Source: an uncultured Coriobacteriaceae bacterium
GTDB taxonomy: Bacteria; Actinomycetota; Coriobacteriia; Coriobacteriales; UMGS124
Direction: 5' to 3'
DNA: 24,995 nucleotides
NCBI GenBank assembly: GCA_900539345.1
Contig: UQBS01000045.1
Location: 1-24,995, forward strand
Below, one piece after another: positions 14,022 through 24,995 of this stretch; position 1 is the first letter of the stretch, and every line of letters starts with the position of its first letter. Position numbers and translations under genes: made by a program. The notes below the pieces were generated by a model, which had not been told where the DNA came from, ran no database searches, and saw nothing but the letters and a program-made list of their open reading frames with translations.

Positions 14022-14318
14022 CTACGCCTGAGCGCCGAAAATCTCGATGGAATCGCCCTCAGCGACAGTAACTACAGCCTTTTTCCACGTACGGGTGTAG
14101 CCAGCCTGAGCACGGACGCGCTTGGGCTTCGGCTTGACCCACAGGGTGTTGACGCGAGTCACCTTGACGCCGAAGATGTCCTGGATGGCGCGACGAATCA
14201 TGGGCTTGTCGGCGCGACGGTCAACCTCGAACGTGTACTTGTTGAGCTCCATCTTGTCGAAGGCAGCCTCGGACACGACCGGGCGAATGATGATGGAATG
14301 CGGATCGTAAACAGACAT
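14022..14318 (-). CDS. rplW: 50S ribosomal protein L23
   Basis: L23 (uL23) sits at the peptide tunnel exit and is the docking site for trigger factor and SRP. The protein has 98 residues. It begins with DPHSIIIRPVVSEAAFDKME and contains YTFEVDRRADKPMIRRAIQDIFGVKV, then the extended loop KPKPKRVRAQAGYTRTWKKA. The ATG overlaps the rplD stop (TAATG). The 162 bases after it hold terminator-like and leader structures. Confidence 0.97.
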   Translation of the reverse strand: MSVYDPHSIIIRPVVSEAAFDKMELNKYTFEVDRRADKPMIRRAIQDIFGVKVTRVNTLWVKPKPKRVRAQAGYTRTWKKAVVTVAEGDSIEIFGAQA

Positions 14319-14944
14319 TAGGCGAGCTCCTCACCAAGACGGGTGGCAACGGGCTGGGCCAGCACCAGAGCGTTGTTGTCGAGCATGAAATACGTATCAA
14401 TCTCATGGTCGAAGAGAACGGTAACCTTGGGAAGGTTACGGAAAGAAAGGGCGGTCTCAATGTCGTCCTCGGTGAGCACGACGGTGACGCGCTTGCCGTC
14501 CAGACCAAGAGCCTTGATGCAGGCAACGGCGTCCTTGGTCTTGGGGTTGGCGAAATCGAACTTGTCGACAACGACGAGCTCGTTGTCAGCCAGCTTAGCG
14601 GAAAGGGCGCTGCGCATAGCGAGCTTGATCTCCTTCTTGTTCATGTTGAAGGAGTGATCGCGAGGGGTCGGGCCAAAGACGACGCCGCCGCCACGCCACT
14701 GGGGAGCACGGATCGAACCCTGACGGGCGCGGCCGGTGCCCTTCTGACGCCACGGCTTGCGGCCGCCGCCACTGACCTCGGAACGGCCCTTGGTGTCATG
14801 GGTGCCAGCGCGGTCGGCAGCCATGAGGTAACGCACGCACTGGTGCATCACGGGCACGTTGGGGGCGATGCCGTACACGGCCTCGCTGAGCTCGAGCTCG
14901 GCGACCTTCTCGCCGGCGATGTTCTTGACATCAATCGTAGACAT
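14318..14944 (-). CDS. rplD: 50S ribosomal protein L4
   Basis: L4 (uL4) has a globular domain on the 50S surface and a long loop into the exit tunnel; in E. coli it also represses the S10 operon. The protein has 208 residues. The loop segment TKGRSEVSGGGRKPWRQKGTGRARQGSIRAPQWRGG is present (given by its start at about residue 52), followed by VFGPTPRDHSFNMNKK. GGAGATAGACA precedes the ATG. Confidence 0.97.
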   Translation of the reverse strand: MSTIDVKNIAGEKVAELELSEAVYGIAPNVPVMHQCVRYLMAADRAGTHDTKGRSEVSGGGRKPWRQKGTGRARQGSIRAPQWRGGGVVFGPTPRDHSFNMNKKEIKLAMRSALSAKLADNELVVVDKFDFANPKTKDAVACIKALGLDGKRVTVVLTEDDIETALSFRNLPKVTVLFDHEIDTYFMLDNNALVLAQPVATRLGEELA

Positions 14945-14986
14945 TGTCTATCTCCTTAAGCCTTTGGGCTACTTCGACGGGGCCCG

Positions 14987-15607
14987 TTAGGCCTTGCGGA
15001 CGATGACGAAGCCGTTCTTAGCACCGGGCACGGCACCGCGAACGATAATCAGGTTCTGCTCTTCGTCAACGCGGACAACCTGGAGGTTACGAACGGTAAC
15101 ACGCTCGTCACCCATGTGACCAGGCATGCGAACGCCCTTGAAGATGCGAGAAGGCTGGGAGCACTGACCCACCGAACCCGGGGCACGATAGTTATGCGAA
15201 CCATGGGTCTTGCGGCCGGCGTCGAAGTTGTGACGACGGATGGTGCCCTGGAAACCCTTACCCTTGGAACGACCGATAACATCGACCTTTGCAACCTGGG
15301 CAAAGTCGGCAACGGTCACGAGCTCGCCGCAGGAGTGAGCCTCGCCCTCGGGAACGCGAACCTCGCGAAGGTAACGGGTGGGCTTCACGCCAGCCTTGTC
15401 GAAATGGCCACGCATGGGCTTGTTGACATGCTTGTCCTTGATGTCGCCCCAGCCAATCTGAACAGCGCTGTAGCCATCGGACTCGACAGTCTTGACCTGC
15501 GTGACAGCGCAGGGGCCAGCCTGGATGACGGTCACAGGAACGACTTCATCATTCTCGTTCCAGACCTGCGTCATCCCGATCTTGCGACCAAGAATCGTGT
15601 TGATCAT
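14987..15607 (-). CDS. rplC: 50S ribosomal protein L3
   Basis: L3 (uL3) is an early-assembly protein whose long loop reaches the peptidyl-transferase centre. From the ATG at 15605-15607 the product has 206 residues and starts MINTILGRKIGMTQVW. The RSKGKGFQGTIRRHNFDAGRKTHGSHNYR loop region is at about 113-141, and GSVGQCSQPSRIFKGVRMPGH at about 144-164; Gln148 is where PrmB methylation occurs in E. coli. The frame stays open upstream, but a purine-rich AAGGAAG site supports the inner ATG. Confidence 0.96.
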   Translation of the reverse strand: MINTILGRKIGMTQVWNENDEVVPVTVIQAGPCAVTQVKTVESDGYSAVQIGWGDIKDKHVNKPMRGHFDKAGVKPTRYLREVRVPEGEAHSCGELVTVADFAQVAKVDVIGRSKGKGFQGTIRRHNFDAGRKTHGSHNYRAPGSVGQCSQPSRIFKGVRMPGHMGDERVTVRNLQVVRVDEEQNLIIVRGAVPGAKNGFVIVRKA

Positions 15608-15624
15608 GATCTTCCTTACCTCGG

Positions 15625-15675
15625 GCGGTCTTAGGACAAAATACCCGGCCCTTCCGGGCATACCTAGAGGACCGC
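15625..15675 (-). promoter_or_regulatory. 51-base stem-loop leader just before rplC
   Basis: On the minus strand GCGGTC (15670-15675) pairs with GACCGC (15625-15630), and within it AGG pairs with CCT. The apical 8-bp helix (15641-15648 with 15654-15661, one G-U) has loop AAGGG. The lower helix ends about 10 bases before the rplC ribosome binding site. The apical helix followed by TTTGTCC is weakly terminator-like. It may be an r-protein leader or an attenuator; that is inference. Confidence 0.5.
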
Positions 15676-15693
15676 AAACGTATGGCCATGCAC

Positions 15694-15734
15694 AAAAAAG
15701 CACAGCCCTCTAAGAATATCTCAGAGGGCTGTGC
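15694..15734 (-). terminator. Strong intrinsic terminator between rpsJ and rplC
   Basis: A perfect 12-bp stem (arms 15723-15734 and 15700-15711) with an 11-base loop is followed by TTTTTT on the minus strand. It starts 23 bases past the rpsJ stop. It is one of the best terminators in the window. The genes that follow (rplC onward) must depend on read-through or on an undetected promoter. Confidence 0.8.
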
Positions 15735-15762
15735 ATTACAACTCGTTAACGAAATCTCTAAA
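15735..15762 (-). promoter_or_regulatory. Weak candidate promoter at the end of rpsJ
   Basis: TTTAGA (15757-15762, overlapping the rpsJ stop) is 16 bases from TGTAAT (15735-15740) on the minus strand; matches to consensus are 4/6 and 5/6. It would start transcription at the terminator hairpin itself, which would then be a leader structure. Many such matches arise by chance. Confidence 0.2.
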
Positions 15763-16066
15763 GCTTGATCTCGATATCCACACCAGAGGGAAGGTTGAGA
15801 CGCATGAGCGAGTCAACGGTGGAAGGCGTGGGCTCAACGATGTCGATGAGGCGCTTATGGGTGCGCATCTCGAACTGCTCACGGCTGTCCTTGTTCACGT
15901 GGGGCGAACGGATGACGGTGTAGAGGTTGCGCTCGGTGGGCAGCGGGATGGGGCCGGAAACCTTGGCACCAGTCTGCAGCGCGGTGTCTACGATGAGCTT
16001 GGAGGACTGATCCACGATCTCGTGGTCAAAACCCTTCAGGCGAATCCTGATCTTCTGAGAAGCCAA
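15758..16066 (-). CDS. rpsJ: 30S ribosomal protein S10
   Basis: S10 (uS10) is a 30S head protein and also the NusE partner of NusB and NusG in antitermination. From the TTG at 16064-16066 the product has 102 residues, the family length, starting with ASQKIRIRLKGFDHEIVD. It contains GPIPLPTERNLYTVIRSPHVNKDSREQFEMR. The TTG has GGAGGT six bases ahead, better than any other start in the frame. EF-G ends 75 bases upstream, and no tuf gene lies between them. Confidence 0.96.
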   Translation of the reverse strand: MASQKIRIRLKGFDHEIVDQSSKLIVDTALQTGAKVSGPIPLPTERNLYTVIRSPHVNKDSREQFEMRTHKRLIDIVEPTPSTVDSLMRLNLPSGVDIEIKL

Positions 16067-16104
16067 CTCGATACCTCCAAAAATCAAGGGTAAGGCATTT
16101 AGCC

Positions 16105-16120
16105 GAGCGCCGCAGCGCTC
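16105..16120 (-). promoter_or_regulatory. Small hairpin in the fusA-rpsJ spacer
   Basis: GAGCGC (16115-16120) and GCGCTC (16105-16110) pair around a 4-base loop on the minus strand, with no T run after. It is the only structure seen in the 75-base spacer where many bacteria have tuf. Its function is unknown. Confidence 0.25.
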
Positions 16121-16141
16121 CCCTTCTCTGCTGAAATTGCT

Positions 16142-18244
16142 TTACGCCTTGGCGTTCTTGCTGGAAACCTCGTCAGCGATGTTCTTGGGAACAGGCTCGT
16201 AGGCGCTGAACTGCATGGTGTAGGTGGCGCGACCCTGGGTGGCGCTGCGAAGGTCGGTAGCATAACCGAACATCTCGCCGAGCGGCACCTTGGCATTGAT
16301 GACCTTGGCGTTCTTGCGGTCCTCCATGCCCTCGATCTTGCCGCGACGAGAGGACAGGTTGCCCATAACGTCGCCCATGTACTGCTCGGGGGTAACGACC
16401 TCGACAGACATGACAGGCTCGAGCAGGACGGGGTTGGAGCGGCGCAGGGCCTCCTTGATGGCCATGGAGCCGGCAACCTTGAAGGCAGCCTCGGAGGAGT
16501 CGACCTCGTGGTAAGAACCGTCGATGAGCTCGACCTTGATGTCCTCGGTGGGGAAGCCAGCGATGACACCGTTGCCCAGGGCCTCCTGGATGCCCTTGTC
16601 AACCGAGGGGATGAACTCCTTGGGGATGACGCCGCCGACGATCTTGTTCTCGAAGACGTAGCCGGAACCAGCGGGCAGGGGCTCCATGTTGATCACGCAG
16701 TGACCGTACTGGCCATGGCCACCGGTCTGACGGACGAACTTGCCCTCGACGTTCTGGACGGCCTTGCCAGCGGTCTCGCGGTAGGCAACCTGGGGCTTGC
16801 CCACGTTGGCCTCGACCTTGAACTCGCGAAGAAGACGGTCGACGATGATCTCGAGGTGCAGCTCGCCCATACCGGCGATGATGGTCTGGCCGGTCTCGGG
16901 GTTGGTGGACACCTTGAAAGTCGGGTCCTCCTCAGCGAGCTTCAGAAGGCCCATCTCAAGCTTGGTCTGCTCGTCCTTGGACTTCGGCTCAACGGCGATG
17001 TCGATAACGGGCTCGGGGAAGACCATGGACTCAAGAATAACGGGGGCCTTCTCGTCGCAGAGGGTGTCGCCCGTGGTGGTGTTCTTGAGGCCGACGACGG
17101 CGACGATGTCGCCAGCGGAGCAAGAGTCGCGATCGATACGATCGTTGGCGTTCATCTCGAGGATGCGGCCAATACGCTCGCGGTTGTCCTTGCAAGAGTT
17201 GAGAGCATAGGAGCCGCTCTCCAGCTTGCCGGAGTAAATACGCAGGTAGGTAAGCTTGCCGACGAAGGGGTCGGTCATGATCTTGAAGGCAAGGGCGCTG
17301 AAGGGCTCCTTGGGGTCGGCCTTGCGCTCGGTCTCCTCCTCGGTGCCGGGAACGGTACCCTTGATGGCGGGAATGTCGAGCGGGCTGGGGAGGTAGTCGA
17401 CAACAGCGTCGAGCAGCTCCTGGACGCCCTTGTTCTTGTAGGAGGAACCAACGAGAACAGGGTGCAGCTTGCAGGCGATGGTGCCCTTACGGATGGCAGC
17501 CTTGAGCTCCTCGACGGGAATCTCCTCCTCCATGAGGATCTTCTCCATGAGCTCATCGTCGAAGTTGGCGGCCTCGTCAAGCAGCTCCTGGCGCTTGATC
17601 TGGGCAATCTCGACGAACTCGGCGGGAATCTCGGCCATGGGCTCGGGGTAGGTCATACCCTTGTCGTCAGCCTTGAAGTCCCAGGCGACCATCGTGACCA
17701 GGTCGATGAGGCCCCAGAAGTGGTCCTCCTCGCCCATGGGCACCTGGATGGCGACAGCCGGGGCGTCGAGACGCTCGTGCATGGTCTCGATGGCAGCCCA
17801 GAAGTCGGCACCGGTACGGTCGTACTTGTTCATGTAGGCGATACGCGGGACGCCGTAGGTCTCAGCCTGACGCCAAACGGTCTCAGACTGGGGCTGAACA
17901 CCGGAGACGGAGTCGAAAACGGCGACAGCGCCGTCGAGAACGCGCAGAGAACGCTCGACCTCGGCCGTGAAGTCCACGTGGCCGGGGGTGTCGATGATCT
18001 GAATGCGGTAGTCCTCGCCGTCCTTCTTCCACGTGCAGGTGGTGGCAGCGGAGGTAATGGTTACGCCGCGCTCCTGCTCCTGGACCATCCAGTCCATCTT
18101 GGCGGCACCCTCGTGGACCTCACCGATCTTGTGGGTCTTGCCGGTGTAGTACAGGATGCGCTCGGTCGTGGTGGTCTTGCCTGCGTCGATGTGGGCCATG
18201 ATGCCGACGTTGCGAGTGTCGGCAAGCAGGTTCTTTTTGGCCAT
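16142..18244 (-). CDS. fusA: Elongation factor G
   Basis: EF-G is the GTPase that moves tRNA and mRNA through the ribosome and helps recycle ribosomes. The protein has 700 residues in the usual five-domain order. GTPase motifs are AHIDAGKT (17-24), RGVTITSAA (59-67), DTPGHVDF (85-92) and NKYD (139-142); the last is more often NKMD or NKLD. Domain II includes MTDPFVGKLTYLRIYSG, and domain IV has RETAGKAVQNVEGKF and GGHGQYGHC. AAGGAGATTACAGC precedes the ATG. It follows rpsG in the str order. Confidence 0.98.
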   Translation of the reverse strand: MAKKNLLADTRNVGIMAHIDAGKTTTTERILYYTGKTHKIGEVHEGAAKMDWMVQEQERGVTITSAATTCTWKKDGEDYRIQIIDTPGHVDFTAEVERSLRVLDGAVAVFDSVSGVQPQSETVWRQAETYGVPRIAYMNKYDRTGADFWAAIETMHERLDAPAVAIQVPMGEEDHFWGLIDLVTMVAWDFKADDKGMTYPEPMAEIPAEFVEIAQIKRQELLDEAANFDDELMEKILMEEEIPVEELKAAIRKGTIACKLHPVLVGSSYKNKGVQELLDAVVDYLPSPLDIPAIKGTVPGTEEETERKADPKEPFSALAFKIMTDPFVGKLTYLRIYSGKLESGSYALNSCKDNRERIGRILEMNANDRIDRDSCSAGDIVAVVGLKNTTTGDTLCDEKAPVILESMVFPEPVIDIAVEPKSKDEQTKLEMGLLKLAEEDPTFKVSTNPETGQTIIAGMGELHLEIIVDRLLREFKVEANVGKPQVAYRETAGKAVQNVEGKFVRQTGGHGQYGHCVINMEPLPAGSGYVFENKIVGGVIPKEFIPSVDKGIQEALGNGVIAGFPTEDIKVELIDGSYHEVDSSEAAFKVAGSMAIKEALRRSNPVLLEPVMSVEVVTPEQYMGDVMGNLSSRRGKIEGMEDRKNAKVINAKVPLGEMFGYATDLRSATQGRATYTMQFSAYEPVPKNIADEVSSKNAKA

Positions 18245-18319
18245 GCTGTAATCTCCTTAGATGAAGCCGTTAAGGGGAAGTTCGAATGTGCACCACTTAC
18301 GCGATGCACGACAGGCGAC

Positions 18320-18790
18320 TTACCAGCGGTAGTGCGAGAAGGCGCGGTTGGCCTCGGCCATCTTGTAGGTGTCCTCGCGCTTCTTGACAGCGCCGCCGAC
18401 GCCGTTGGAGGCGTCGAGAATCTCGTTGGCCAGACGCTCGACCATCGTCTTCTCCTTGCGGTCGCGGGCAAACTTCACGAGCCAGCGCAGACCGACGGCC
18501 GTAGCGCGACGGGAGTTGACCTCCATGGGGACCTGATAGGTAGCACCACCGACGCGCTTGGCCTTGGTCTCCAGCGTGGGCTTCACGTTGTCCATGGCCT
18601 TACGGAAGGTAGCAATGGGCTCAGAGCCGGTCTTCTCGGCAACGAGCTCGAGAGCGCCGTAGACAATGCGCTCAGCGGTGGACTTCTTGCCGTCGAGCAT
18701 GATCTTGTTGATCAGCTGCGTGACAAGACGGTTGTTGTAAACAGCGTCAGGCGCAACCTCACGACGGACAGCAGCATTACGACGAGACAT
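18320..18790 (-). CDS. rpsG: 30S ribosomal protein S7
   Basis: S7 (uS7) starts assembly of the 30S head and touches E-site tRNA; in E. coli it represses the str operon. The protein has 156 residues. It begins MSRRNAAVRREVAPD, with LINKIMLDGKKSTAERIVYGAL and the beta-hairpin KRVGGATYQVPMEV (about 78-91). It ends KMAEANRAFSHYRW. GAGGAG precedes the ATG, and rpsL lies 58 bases upstream. Confidence 0.98.
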   Translation of the reverse strand: MSRRNAAVRREVAPDAVYNNRLVTQLINKIMLDGKKSTAERIVYGALELVAEKTGSEPIATFRKAMDNVKPTLETKAKRVGGATYQVPMEVNSRRATAVGLRWLVKFARDRKEKTMVERLANEILDASNGVGGAVKKREDTYKMAEANRAFSHYRW

Positions 18791-18848
18791 TCAAACTCCT
18801 CATGTTCAATGCAGGCTCAAGGCCTAATGGGCGTTAAAGAAAGGCAGC

Positions 18849-19220
18849 TTACTTCGGGCGCTTTGCGCCGTAGCGGGAGCGGCCCTGCTTACGGTTGGCA
18901 ACGGCAGCGCAGTCGTAGGCGCCACGGATGACCTTGTAACGCACACCAGGCAGGTCGCGGACGCGGCCGCCGCGCACAAGCACGATGGAGTGCTCCTGGA
19001 GGTTGTGGCCCTCGCCGGGAATGTAAGCGGTGGTCTCGATGCCGTTGACGAGACGAACACGGCAGACCTTACGAAGAGCCGAGTTAGGCTTCTTGGGGCT
19101 GGTGGTGTAAACACGGGTGCAGACGCCGCGCTTCTGAGGGTTACCCTTCAGGGCTGCGTTCTTGGACTTGGAGGCAACCTTGGTGCGCCCCTGGCGTACA
19201 AGCTGGTTAATGGTAGGCAA
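18849..19220 (-). CDS. rpsL: 30S ribosomal protein S12 with Arg88
   Basis: S12 (uS12) controls decoding accuracy and is where streptomycin-resistance changes occur. From the TTG at 19218-19220 the product has 123 residues and starts PTINQLVRQGR. The two drug-linked loops are TTSPKKPNSALRK, with Lys43 kept, and GGRVRDLPGVRY, where residue 88 is Arg instead of the common Lys. The methylthiolated Asp89 is kept. AAGGAG lies 8 bases before the TTG. A longer upstream reading has no family match and crosses the promoter. Confidence 0.96.
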   Translation of the reverse strand: MPTINQLVRQGRTKVASKSKNAALKGNPQKRGVCTRVYTTSPKKPNSALRKVCRVRLVNGIETTAYIPGEGHNLQEHSIVLVRGGRVRDLPGVRYKVIRGAYDCAAVANRKQGRSRYGAKRPK

Positions 19221-19252
19221 AGCTCTCGCTCCTTCAGAACTCGTCTTGGAAA

Positions 19253-19278
19253 TGTCGGGCCGGGACGCGGCCCGGACA
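19253..19278 (-). promoter_or_regulatory. Hairpin in the rpsL 5' leader
   Basis: CGGGCC (19269-19274) and GGCCCG (19256-19261) on the minus strand form a 6-bp GC stem with a 7-base loop, extended by TGT/ACA across one bulged base. It lies between the predicted start of transcription near 19281 and the ribosome binding site of rpsL. It may stabilise the 5' end or bind a regulatory protein; S7 or S12 binding is not shown. Confidence 0.4.
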
Positions 19279-19279
19279 C

Positions 19280-19305
19280 GAGGAGGTAGATTATTATCCC
19301 TCCTC
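19280..19305 (-). promoter_or_regulatory. Inverted repeat around the rpsL -10 region
   Basis: GAGGAGG (19299-19305) and CCTCCTC (19280-19286) on the minus strand are a perfect 7-bp inverted repeat with a 12-base centre that covers the -10 hexamer. Only part of it would be in an mRNA started at this promoter, so it is better seen as a DNA-binding site than as an RNA hairpin. This is inference. Confidence 0.45.
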
Positions 19306-19316
19306 TTGATTGTCAA
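19288..19316 (-). promoter_or_regulatory. Sigma70-type promoter for rpsL-rpsG-fusA
   Basis: A perfect -35 TTGACA (19311-19316) is 17 bases from TAATCT (19288-19293) on the minus strand; AATAAT (19290-19295) at 15 bases is an alternative -10. Transcription would begin near 19281, about 60 bases before the rpsL TTG. It lies after the rpoC terminator-like stem, where a new unit is expected. Confidence 0.7.
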
Positions 19317-19320
19317 AATG

Positions 19321-19342
19321 CCACGGAGCCGGGCGTATCCAT
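19321..19342 (-). repeat. 22-bp intergenic motif, copy before rpsL
   Basis: This sequence lies just upstream of the rpsL promoter (-35 at 19311-19316) and matches 19 of 22 bases of the copy at 13933-13954. The ATGGATACG part forms the loop of a 5-bp stem (19343-19347 with 19329-19333). The location next to a -35 suggests a factor-binding site, but this is inference. Confidence 0.55.
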
Positions 19343-19415
19343 CCCGGAGCACTTCCCCGCAGCTAAACGGGCTGTTTGTCTTTGCAACGTAAAACAAACT
19401 TCCCGGAGTTTTCAC

Positions 19416-19447
19416 AAATGGGGCCCGCCAGATTACGGCGGGCCCCA
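19416..19447 (-). terminator. Terminator-like hairpin after rpoC
   Basis: A perfect 11-bp GC stem (arms 19437-19447 and 19419-19429) with a 7-base loop is followed by TTTGTG on the minus strand, 26 bases past the rpoC stop. The stem is very stable; the T run is only three. It fits the end of rpoBC and precedes a new promoter. The rest of the 253-base rpoC-rpsL spacer holds the 22-bp motif, promoter and leader listed separately. Confidence 0.65.
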
Positions 19448-19473
19448 CAGTTCAACGCAATCGAAACCGAGCG

Positions 19474-24021
<4,548 letters not shown>

Positions 24022-24023
24022 TG

Positions 24024-24995
24024 CTACTCCTTGTCGCTATCGCTCGAAACGAGGCTGTCGATCGCGGCATCGAATGCCTCGAAGGCGTCTGCATCGGACG
24101 CGTCGGAGGCGATCATGTCGCCGGCCAGGTCCTTGAGCGAAGACTCGTCGATCTTCTCGTCGGCCACGGCAGGTGCTGCGGGCGCGGCGGCCTTCTTGGC
24201 GTTGACGGGCTCCACGTCCAGTGCCAGGGAGCGAATCTCCTTGACGAGGACCTTGAAGGACTCAGGAACGCCCTTCATGGGGATGTTGTCGCCCTTGACG
24301 ATGGACTCATAGGCCTTGACGCGGCCGTTGGTGTCGTCGGACTTGACGGTCAGGACCTCCTGAAGCACGTTGGACGCGCCGTAGGAGTACAGGGCCCAGA
24401 CCTCCATCTCGCCGAAACGCTGACCGCCGAACTGAGCCTTGCCGCCCAGCGGCTGCTGGGTCACGAGGCTGTAAGGGCCAGTCGAGCGGGCGTGGATCTT
24501 ATCGTCGACCATGTGGCCGAGCTTCAGGATGTAGCTCGTGCCCACGGTGATCGGGCGCGTGAAGCGCTCGCCGGTACGGCCGTCGTAGAGCCAGGTCTTG
24601 CCCTGCTCGTTGAGCTGGGGCACGAACTCCTTGCGCATATGCGGCCCATAGAGCGTCTTGGCACGGGCCAGGAGGTTCGTGTTGGCGCGACGGATGACGT
24701 CGGCGATCTCGTCCTCGTCAGCGCCGTCAAAGACGGGCGTTGAGACAAAGAACGGGCCGGGGACGTACTCGTCGCCGCCGTTGTTCCAACCCTGCGCGGC
24801 AGCCCAACCCAAGTGGCACTCGAGCAGCTGGCCGACGTTCATACGCGAAGGAACGCCCAGCGGGTCGAGGATGACGTCGACGGGCGTGCCGTCGGCCATG
24901 TAGGGCATGTCCTCAACGGGGAGGATGCGCGAAATAACACCCTTGTTGCCGTGGCGACCGGCGATCTTGTCGCCCTGCTGGATCTTACGGCGCTG
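24024..24995 (-). CDS. rpoB: RNA polymerase subunit beta, C-terminal part
   Basis: This is the last 323 residues of beta; the gene continues past the right edge. The frame enters with QRRKIQQGDKIAGRHGNKGVI, which holds the two active-site lysines near the i+1 site (E. coli Lys1065 and Lys1073). DPLGVPSRMNVGQLLE and the terminal clamp motif GKAQFGGQRFGEMEVWALYSYGA follow. The last 57 residues or so are an Ala-, Asp- and Ser-rich acidic tail without clear family match. The stop is two bases before the rpoC GTG. Confidence 0.97.
   Translation of the reverse strand, partial: QRRKIQQGDKIAGRHGNKGVISRILPVEDMPYMADGTPVDVILDPLGVPSRMNVGQLLECHLGWAAAQGWNNGGDEYVPGPFFVSTPVFDGADEDEIADVIRRANTNLLARAKTLYGPHMRKEFVPQLNEQGKTWLYDGRTGERFTRPITVGTSYILKLGHMVDDKIHARSTGPYSLVTQQPLGGKAQFGGQRFGEMEVWALYSYGASNVLQEVLTVKSDDTNGRVKAYESIVKGDNIPMKGVPESFKVLVKEIRSLALDVEPVNAKKAAAPAAPAVADEKIDESSLKDLAGDMIASDASDADAFEAFDAAIDSLVSSDSDKE

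Noticed and set aside
15654..15664. A third copy of the 22-bp intergenic motif in the rplC leader
   Set aside because: Only an 11-base CCGGGC-ATACC type resemblance with a gap; too short to separate from chance.
15608..15703. L3 start 32 codons upstream
   Set aside because: The extra residues have no family match and lie over a structured leader.
16508..18931. Long plus-strand frame opposite fusA and rpsG
   Set aside because: Same reason: it mirrors the codon bias of fusA and rpsG, and no ribosome binding site or promoter of its own is seen.
19221..19448. N-terminal extension of S12 with about 76 more residues
   Set aside because: It would cover the terminator-like stem and the TTGACA promoter. 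S12 family members start at the PTINQL position, which has a TTG with a good ribosome binding site.

Overview
The window is one continuous block of transcription and translation genes, all on the minus strand. It reads from right to left: rpoB (3' part only), rpoC, rpsL, rpsG, fusA, rpsJ, rplC, rplD, rplW, rplB, rpsS, rplV, rpsC, rplP, rpmC, rpsQ, rplN, rplX, rplE, rpsN (zinc type), rpsH, rplF, rplR, rpsE, rpmD, rplO, secY, adk, map, infA, rpmJ, rpsM, rpsK, rpsD, rpoA and rplQ, ending at an intrinsic terminator at the left edge. This is the fused rpoBC, str, S10, spc and alpha super-cluster. No mobile element, CRISPR array, tRNA, rRNA or defence system is visible.

The DNA is GC-rich with mostly G/C-ending codons. 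rpsD lies between rpsK and rpoA, S14 and L36 are zinc types, RpoC has a long charged insertion near its N-terminus, and no tuf gene lies between fusA and rpsJ. Together these suggest an actinomycetote, most likely a Coriobacteriia relative (Olsenella, Collinsella or Atopobium type). That assignment is inference from order and protein character, not from a search.

Layout. Positions 19474-24995 hold the two large RNA polymerase subunits. Positions 16142-19220 hold S12, S7 and EF-G behind a clear sigma70-type promoter (TTGACA at 19311-19316). Positions 9229-16066 hold the S10 cluster and the first part of spc. Positions 5039-9166 hold the rest of spc through SecY. Positions 70-4973 hold adk, map, infA, L36, S13, S11, S4, RpoA and L17. 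Most genes are 2-50 bases apart or overlap. The only spacers of about 100 bases or more are rpoC-rpsL, rpsJ-rplC, rplW-rplB, rpsQ-rplN, rplX-rplE, map-infA and infA-rpmJ. Five of these, and the shorter secY-adk spacer, contain terminator-like hairpins, so the block looks divided into several attenuated units.

Points of greatest interest. RpoC carries a roughly 230-residue C-terminal extension containing a helix-hairpin-helix domain that aligns with the alpha-subunit CTD, including residues equivalent to the DNA-contacting Arg265, Asn268, Gly296, Lys298 and Glu302 of E. coli; the extension ends in a very acidic tail. The beta-prime trigger-loop region is divergent. The rpsL promoter has a perfect 7-bp inverted repeat around its -10 region. 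A 22-bp motif (19/22 identical) is shared by the spacers before rpsL and rplB. Structured leaders precede rplC and rplB.
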